Source: Xenorhabdus mauleonii (GTDB lineage Bacteria; Pseudomonadota; Gammaproteobacteria; Enterobacterales; Enterobacteriaceae). From it: a stretch of 59,434 nt of DNA. A program made the translations under genes and the position numbers. Below the pieces are notes generated by a model. It was not told where the DNA came from, did no database searches, and saw only the letters and a program-made list of their open reading frames with translations. Of this stretch, positions 55,917 through 59,434 are shown in pieces; positions within the stretch are counted from its first letter, which is position 1; each line of letters begins with the position of its first letter. The stretch lies in contig NZ_FORG01000025.1 of assembly GCF_900113945.1 (NCBI RefSeq), forward strand, positions 1 to 59,434, given 5' to 3'.

Positions 55917-56903
55917 ATGTTCAATATTGCGTTATTTGGCGCTGGGCGAATTGGGCAGGTTCACGCTGTTAACATAGCAGGCCACAAAGAAACGTGTCTT
56001 TATTCTGTAGTAGATCCCAATCAGGCAAATGCGGAAGCATTGGCACAAAAATATCAGGCTAAAATACAAACCATCGAAGAAGCGATGGCAGATCCTCATG
56101 TTCATGCTGTTTTAATCGCATCAGCAACAGACACCCACGCGGATTTGATAGAGCTGGCCGCCCGACACAACAAAATGATTTTCTGCGAAAAACCGGTTCA
56201 CCTTGATCTTGAGCGGGTTCGCCAGTGTCTTGCGACAGTTGAAGAATATCAGGTTCCTCTTTTTGTCGGGTTTAACCGCCGTTACGATCCTCAATTTCGT
56301 CGGCTGAAAAACCTGTTCAATGCCGGTACTGTGGGTAAAGCAGAGTCTCTGCTCATTACTTCCCGTGATCCTTCCCCCCCTCCAGCTGAATATGTTCGGG
56401 TATCTGGCGGCATGTTCAGGGACATGACCATTCATGATTTTGATATGGCTCGCTTTATTATTGGTGAAGAGCCGTGTGCCATTTATGCCCAGGGAAGCAA
56501 CCTTGTTGACCCAGTCATTGGTCAGGCGGGAGATATTGATACCGCGTTTATTGTCATGAAATTCCCATCGGGGGCAATGGCAACCATTACCAACAGCCGT
56601 CGTTCAGGCTATGGCTATGATCAACGCCTTGAGCTGCATGGTGAAAAAGGTTTGCTGAATGCCGGTAATATCAAGGAAAACAGCGTTGAGTTTTGGGGCG
56701 AGGATGGCTGCGTTGCCGCGAAACCAGAACACTTCTTCCTGCAACGTTACCGTGAAGCATATATTGCAGAATGGCACCATTTTGTCGATGTCATGGCTGG
56801 CAGAGCTGTTCCTGAAACTGGTGGCATTGATGGAGAACAAGCACTTTACCTTGCAGATAAGGCTTTAGAATCTTTGCGTTCAGGTAAAGAAATAAAACTA
56901 TAA
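55917..56903 (+). CDS. iolG: Inositol 2-dehydrogenase
   Basis: A 328-residue NAD-dependent Gfo/Idh/MocA enzyme converting myo-inositol to scyllo-inosose, the first step. Rossmann motif FGAGRIGQVHA, the EKPVHLD lysine, and the catalytic MTIHDFDMARF Asp/His signature. Start at the ATG at 55917, 5 nt after AAGGAG; the in-frame ATG 18 codons upstream is unsupported. It has its own promoter region and precedes a symporter gene. iolG and the symporter are separated by two repeats. Confidence 0.94.
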   Translation: MFNIALFGAGRIGQVHAVNIAGHKETCLYSVVDPNQANAEALAQKYQAKIQTIEEAMADPHVHAVLIASATDTHADLIELAARHNKMIFCEKPVHLDLERVRQCLATVEEYQVPLFVGFNRRYDPQFRRLKNLFNAGTVGKAESLLITSRDPSPPPAEYVRVSGGMFRDMTIHDFDMARFIIGEEPCAIYAQGSNLVDPVIGQAGDIDTAFIVMKFPSGAMATITNSRRSGYGYDQRLELHGEKGLLNAGNIKENSVEFWGEDGCVAAKPEHFFLQRYREAYIAEWHHFVDVMAGRAVPETGGIDGEQALYLADKALESLRSGKEIKL

Positions 56904-57002
56904 CCTATGGATTTCGAGTTGGTGGCGGCAAAAGAATAACAAATTTGGCGGGAACGAATTTGCCCGGCCAACAAAGAGGCAACTTGAAAGACGACTGGTA
57001 TA
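56902..57002. repeat. Composite palindromic repeat between iolG and symporter
   Basis: Begins AACCTATGGATTTCGAGTTG and ends CAACTTGAAAGACGACTGGT, with interior AACAAATTTGGCGGGAACG. Same family as 40788-40992 in opposite orientation. Immediately downstream of the iolG stop. Confidence 0.75.
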
Positions 57003-57066
57003 TAACAAATTACCATAACGAATTTTTATAACCGGTCTTTATGAAAAATACAGCCGGAACATCTCT

Positions 57067-57123
57067 ATCCATAGGATTGTAAATTGTCGCTTCATTGGCT
57101 GCATTTTGAAAGATGACCGGTAT
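57067..57123. repeat. Diverged copy of the dispersed repeat
   Basis: ATCCATAGGATTGTAAATTG followed by TTTTGAAAGATGACCGGTAT: both end modules joined without the interior, as in 41071-41126 but more diverged. No gene is seen in the 413-bp iolG-symporter spacer. Confidence 0.55.
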
Positions 57124-57316
57124 ATTTCATCAAAATACCATGCCCGTTCCGGCAACCATAACTATGGCAAACAGTTTTTATCAATGTTTCGTCATTTCCA
57201 CAAATAAGAATAGGAAGGCTGTTTTTATAAACCAGTAAATAGGAATTGGTTTTCAGAAATTAGTTTTCCTGTTAGCCCATTATTGCCTGAAACCGTTAAT
57301 CAGGGTGGAGGATTAC

Positions 57317-59011
57317 ATGTTAGCTTTTCTTTCTTTTATCGGTTTTACTCTATTGGTGGCAGGGATTGCTTATTACAAGACACGAAATAAACACCTAAGT
57401 GATTCTACCGAGGGTTATTTCCTTGGCGGGCGTTCCCTGACTGGAATATATATCGGCAGCTCCATGTTATTAATGAATCTGTCCACAGAACATTTAGTTG
57501 GCTTAAATGGTTTGGCATTCAGAACGGGGTTTATTGTTATGGCCTGGGAAGTTATTGCGGCATTAACAATAGTCTTATTTGCTGTTTACTTCCTGCCTAA
57601 ATATTTGAAATTGGGTATTTCGACGATCCCGGAATATCTTGAACGCCGATTTGATAAAAATACTTTACTGATAACATCCATTCTATTTTTGGCGATGTAT
57701 GTTATTTCGCTCTTACCTATTGTGCTATATACCGGTGCTATTGCTCTGGAAAGTTTATTTCAGGTTTCACAGGTTTTTCAGGTCGATAAAACGACCGCAC
57801 TTTGGATTATGGTTTGGGGTGTTGGTGGGCTTGGAGCAATTTATGCCATTTTCGGCGGGATCAAAGCCATAGCCGTTGCAGATACGATTAATGGCGTTGG
57901 CTTGATTGTTGGTGGCTTGATGGTCACTGCTTTTGCTTTATTGTATGTCGGGGATGGCGATGCGTGGAAAGGCCTGAGTGATGTTTATCAAGCCCATCCG
58001 GAGAAATTCAATTCCATTGGCAGCGAAGATTCACTGGTACCATTTTCAACGCTATTTACGGGGCTGATTGTCTCCAATATGTTTTTCTGGTGTACCAACC
58101 AATCCATTGTACAAAAGTCACTGGGAGCCAAAAACTTGGCGGAAGGGCAAAAAGGCGTCCTGTTGTGTGCCCTGTTTAAACTCATCATTCCGTCCATCAT
58201 TATTCTGCCGGGGATCATTGCATTCCACATCTTCAGTGGACAAATGGATAATCCCGACAATGCTTATCCGGCATTAGTCCAACTGGTACTGCCAAAAGTT
58301 TTAGTAGGCTTTTTTGCTGCCGTGGTTGTCGGCGCAGTTTTTTCAACGTTCAGTGGCGGGCTGAATTCTTCCGTGACACTGTTTACCGTGAATATCTATA
58401 AACCGCGCATTAACCCGAATGCAACCGAAGCACAGACTGTGGCAGTAGGTAAGTTCTTGGGGATTGGGCTGGCGTTGGCAACCATGATTATTGCCCCGCT
58501 TGTTGCCAATGCTCCTGATGGCCTGTTTTACCTGATTCAGCAACTACAAGGGATTTTCAATGCGCCTATCCTGAGTGTGGTACTGATCGGGTTGATGACA
58601 AAACGTGTTCCGGCGATCGCAGCAAAATTGGGGCTGTTGTTTGGAATGTCGGCGTACATCATTTGTAATTTCATCCTGAAAATCGATATTCATTTTTTCC
58701 ACTTGGTTGGTATCCTCTTTGCCTTAAATATCATTTTTATGCTGATCATCGGCCATTTCTTCCCGGCTGAGTCTTACCAAGAAGTCTATACCGAGCAGGT
58801 AGACATCACACCGTGGTCAATGGTTAAACCAATGGGATTGCTCATTACTTTGGCTGCAATTTCTATGTATGTTTATCTCGCCCATAACGTACCGACTTAT
58901 ATGATGGCAATCTATTACCTCTTCGCTGCGGGCATCTTGGGCTATGTTTTCTTTCAAATGGGCAAGGTTCTGTTCAAGAGGCCGATCGCAGTAAATTCGG
59001 CGGGCAAATAA
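57317..59011 (+). CDS. Sodium:solute symporter, YidK-like (SSS family)
   Basis: A 564-residue transporter with about 14 hydrophobic helices. Family landmarks are YFLGGRSLTGIYIGSSMLLM, NLSTEHLVGLNGLAF (YidK-type helix 2), ISTIPEYLERRFDK and the central GAIYAIFGGIKAIAVADTING (in parts). Uses a sodium gradient to import a sugar or polyol. It follows iolG, so inositol is the favoured substrate, but this is inference. Start at the ATG at 57317, 5 nt after GGAGG; the GTG at 57305 overlaps that site. Confidence 0.88.
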   Translation: MLAFLSFIGFTLLVAGIAYYKTRNKHLSDSTEGYFLGGRSLTGIYIGSSMLLMNLSTEHLVGLNGLAFRTGFIVMAWEVIAALTIVLFAVYFLPKYLKLGISTIPEYLERRFDKNTLLITSILFLAMYVISLLPIVLYTGAIALESLFQVSQVFQVDKTTALWIMVWGVGGLGAIYAIFGGIKAIAVADTINGVGLIVGGLMVTAFALLYVGDGDAWKGLSDVYQAHPEKFNSIGSEDSLVPFSTLFTGLIVSNMFFWCTNQSIVQKSLGAKNLAEGQKGVLLCALFKLIIPSIIILPGIIAFHIFSGQMDNPDNAYPALVQLVLPKVLVGFFAAVVVGAVFSTFSGGLNSSVTLFTVNIYKPRINPNATEAQTVAVGKFLGIGLALATMIIAPLVANAPDGLFYLIQQLQGIFNAPILSVVLIGLMTKRVPAIAAKLGLLFGMSAYIICNFILKIDIHFFHLVGILFALNIIFMLIIGHFFPAESYQEVYTEQVDITPWSMVKPMGLLITLAAISMYVYLAHNVPTYMMAIYYLFAAGILGYVFFQMGKVLFKRPIAVNSAGK

Positions 59012-59050
59012 GCCTGCGGATAATGCGGTTAAATAGAGAAAGGAGCGGAA

Positions 59051-59344
59051 ATGGAAACATCACTGATCCCTAATGTGCGGGAATTCCTTGTCAAACGAGA
59101 TCCTTTTGACAAGCTGCCTGAATCACTGCTGGATATGATTATCAGACAAGTAGAGATTAGTTACTTGGTACAGGGAGAAATCTTGCCGGAGACAGATATT
59201 GTCGGCAAAGGGCTATATTTGGTTCGCACAGGCGCCGTTGAACAGCGTCATGCCGATAAAACCCTGCGTGCAAGATTGGGGGCAGGTGATGTTTTTGGTT
59301 TCAGTGTCCTTGATAAAATGCCGGGGCAGGCGGGACTTTATTAA
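59051..59344 (+). pseudogene. Truncated cyclic-nucleotide-binding domain protein (DUF294-type N-terminus)
   Basis: 97 residues matching only the N-terminus of the CNBD-CBS-nucleotidyltransferase family: PNVREFLVKRDPFDKLPESL, ISYLVQGEILPE and the VGKGLYLVRTGAVEQRH beta-barrel, then LGAGDVFGFSVLDKM and an early stop. Full proteins are about 600 residues and are often encoded beside sodium:solute symporters. 39 bp after the symporter, with AAAGGAG before the ATG. A terminator-like hairpin follows the stop. Either a deletion remnant or a retained sensor fragment. Confidence 0.65.
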
Positions 59345-59358
59345 CCTGAGATCGGTTT

Positions 59359-59416
59359 AAGCCATCACCTGAAGTCCTGTTTTTTCAGCATGGGTGATAT
59401 TCAGTGATGGCTTTTT
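59359..59416 (+). terminator. Terminator after the truncated gene
   Basis: Arms AAGCCATCACCTGAA and TTCAGTGATGGCTT (one bulge) around a 25-nt loop, followed by five T residues. It would end the symporter transcript. Confidence 0.7.
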
Positions 59417-59434
59417 AGGTTTCAGACAATAGGC

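Noticed and set aside
57305..57316. GTG start for the symporter
   Set aside because: It overlaps the GGAGG ribosome-binding site that serves the ATG at 57317.
1..59434. CRISPR arrays, prophage integrases or insertion sequences
   Set aside because: No regularly spaced repeats, integrase or transposase motifs were found; the palindromic repeats are scattered singly.

Overview
The window looks like a chromosomal segment from a member of the Morganellaceae, most likely Xenorhabdus or a close relative. The reasons are enterobacterial gene orders (rnhA/dnaQ, mltD-gloB-yafS, epd-pgk-fbaA), moderate GC with very AT-rich spacers, a type VI secretion spike/Rhs cassette, a complete 4-hydroxyphenylacetate (4-HPA) catabolic cluster, and dispersed intergenic palindromic repeats. 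Genus is an inference; no marker gene settles it.

Layout. 1-7224 (minus) is a GC-rich T6SS cassette: vgrG, a DUF2169 adaptor, a DUF4150 PAAR-like tip and a large Rhs protein that runs off the left edge. It borders an AT-rich, nearly gene-free stretch (7225-8201) and small accessory genes (a secreted cysteine-containing protein, DUF2834, YcxB-like, an exported metallo-beta-lactamase-fold hydrolase and a GIN-domain exported protein). At 12109-17371 soxR is divergent from a mexG-mexH-mexI-type efflux operon. A perfect soxbox sits in a 19-bp promoter spacer between them, so SoxR probably controls an exporter directly. ygfZ, with an altered signature motif, a RidA-like gene, an ABM monooxygenase, mepB and a frameshifted possible clan-CD peptidase gene follow.

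20923-34561 is largely core genome: mltD, gloB, yafS, rnhA, dnaQ, tRNA-Asp, a GNAT gene, a macrodomain gene, tktA, epd, pgk, fbaA and dtpA. 35097-49639 is the 4-HPA pathway. HpaBC hydroxylates 4-HPA, HpaD cleaves the ring, HpaE/F/G1/G2/H/I process it to pyruvate and succinic semialdehyde, and an added gabD-type dehydrogenase gives succinate. HpaX imports substrate; HpaA and HpaR regulate. Repeats and an orphan gene separate the cluster into blocks.

50164-59344 carries a short-chain dehydrogenase-like protein lacking the usual catalytic Tyr, and a partial myo-inositol set: an RpiR-type regulator divergent from mmsA/iolA-iolD, then iolG and a YidK-like sodium:solute symporter. A matching palindromic operator candidate lies before mmsA and a degenerate copy before iolG. 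The window ends in a truncated cyclic-nucleotide-binding-domain gene. iolB, iolC and iolE are not in the window.
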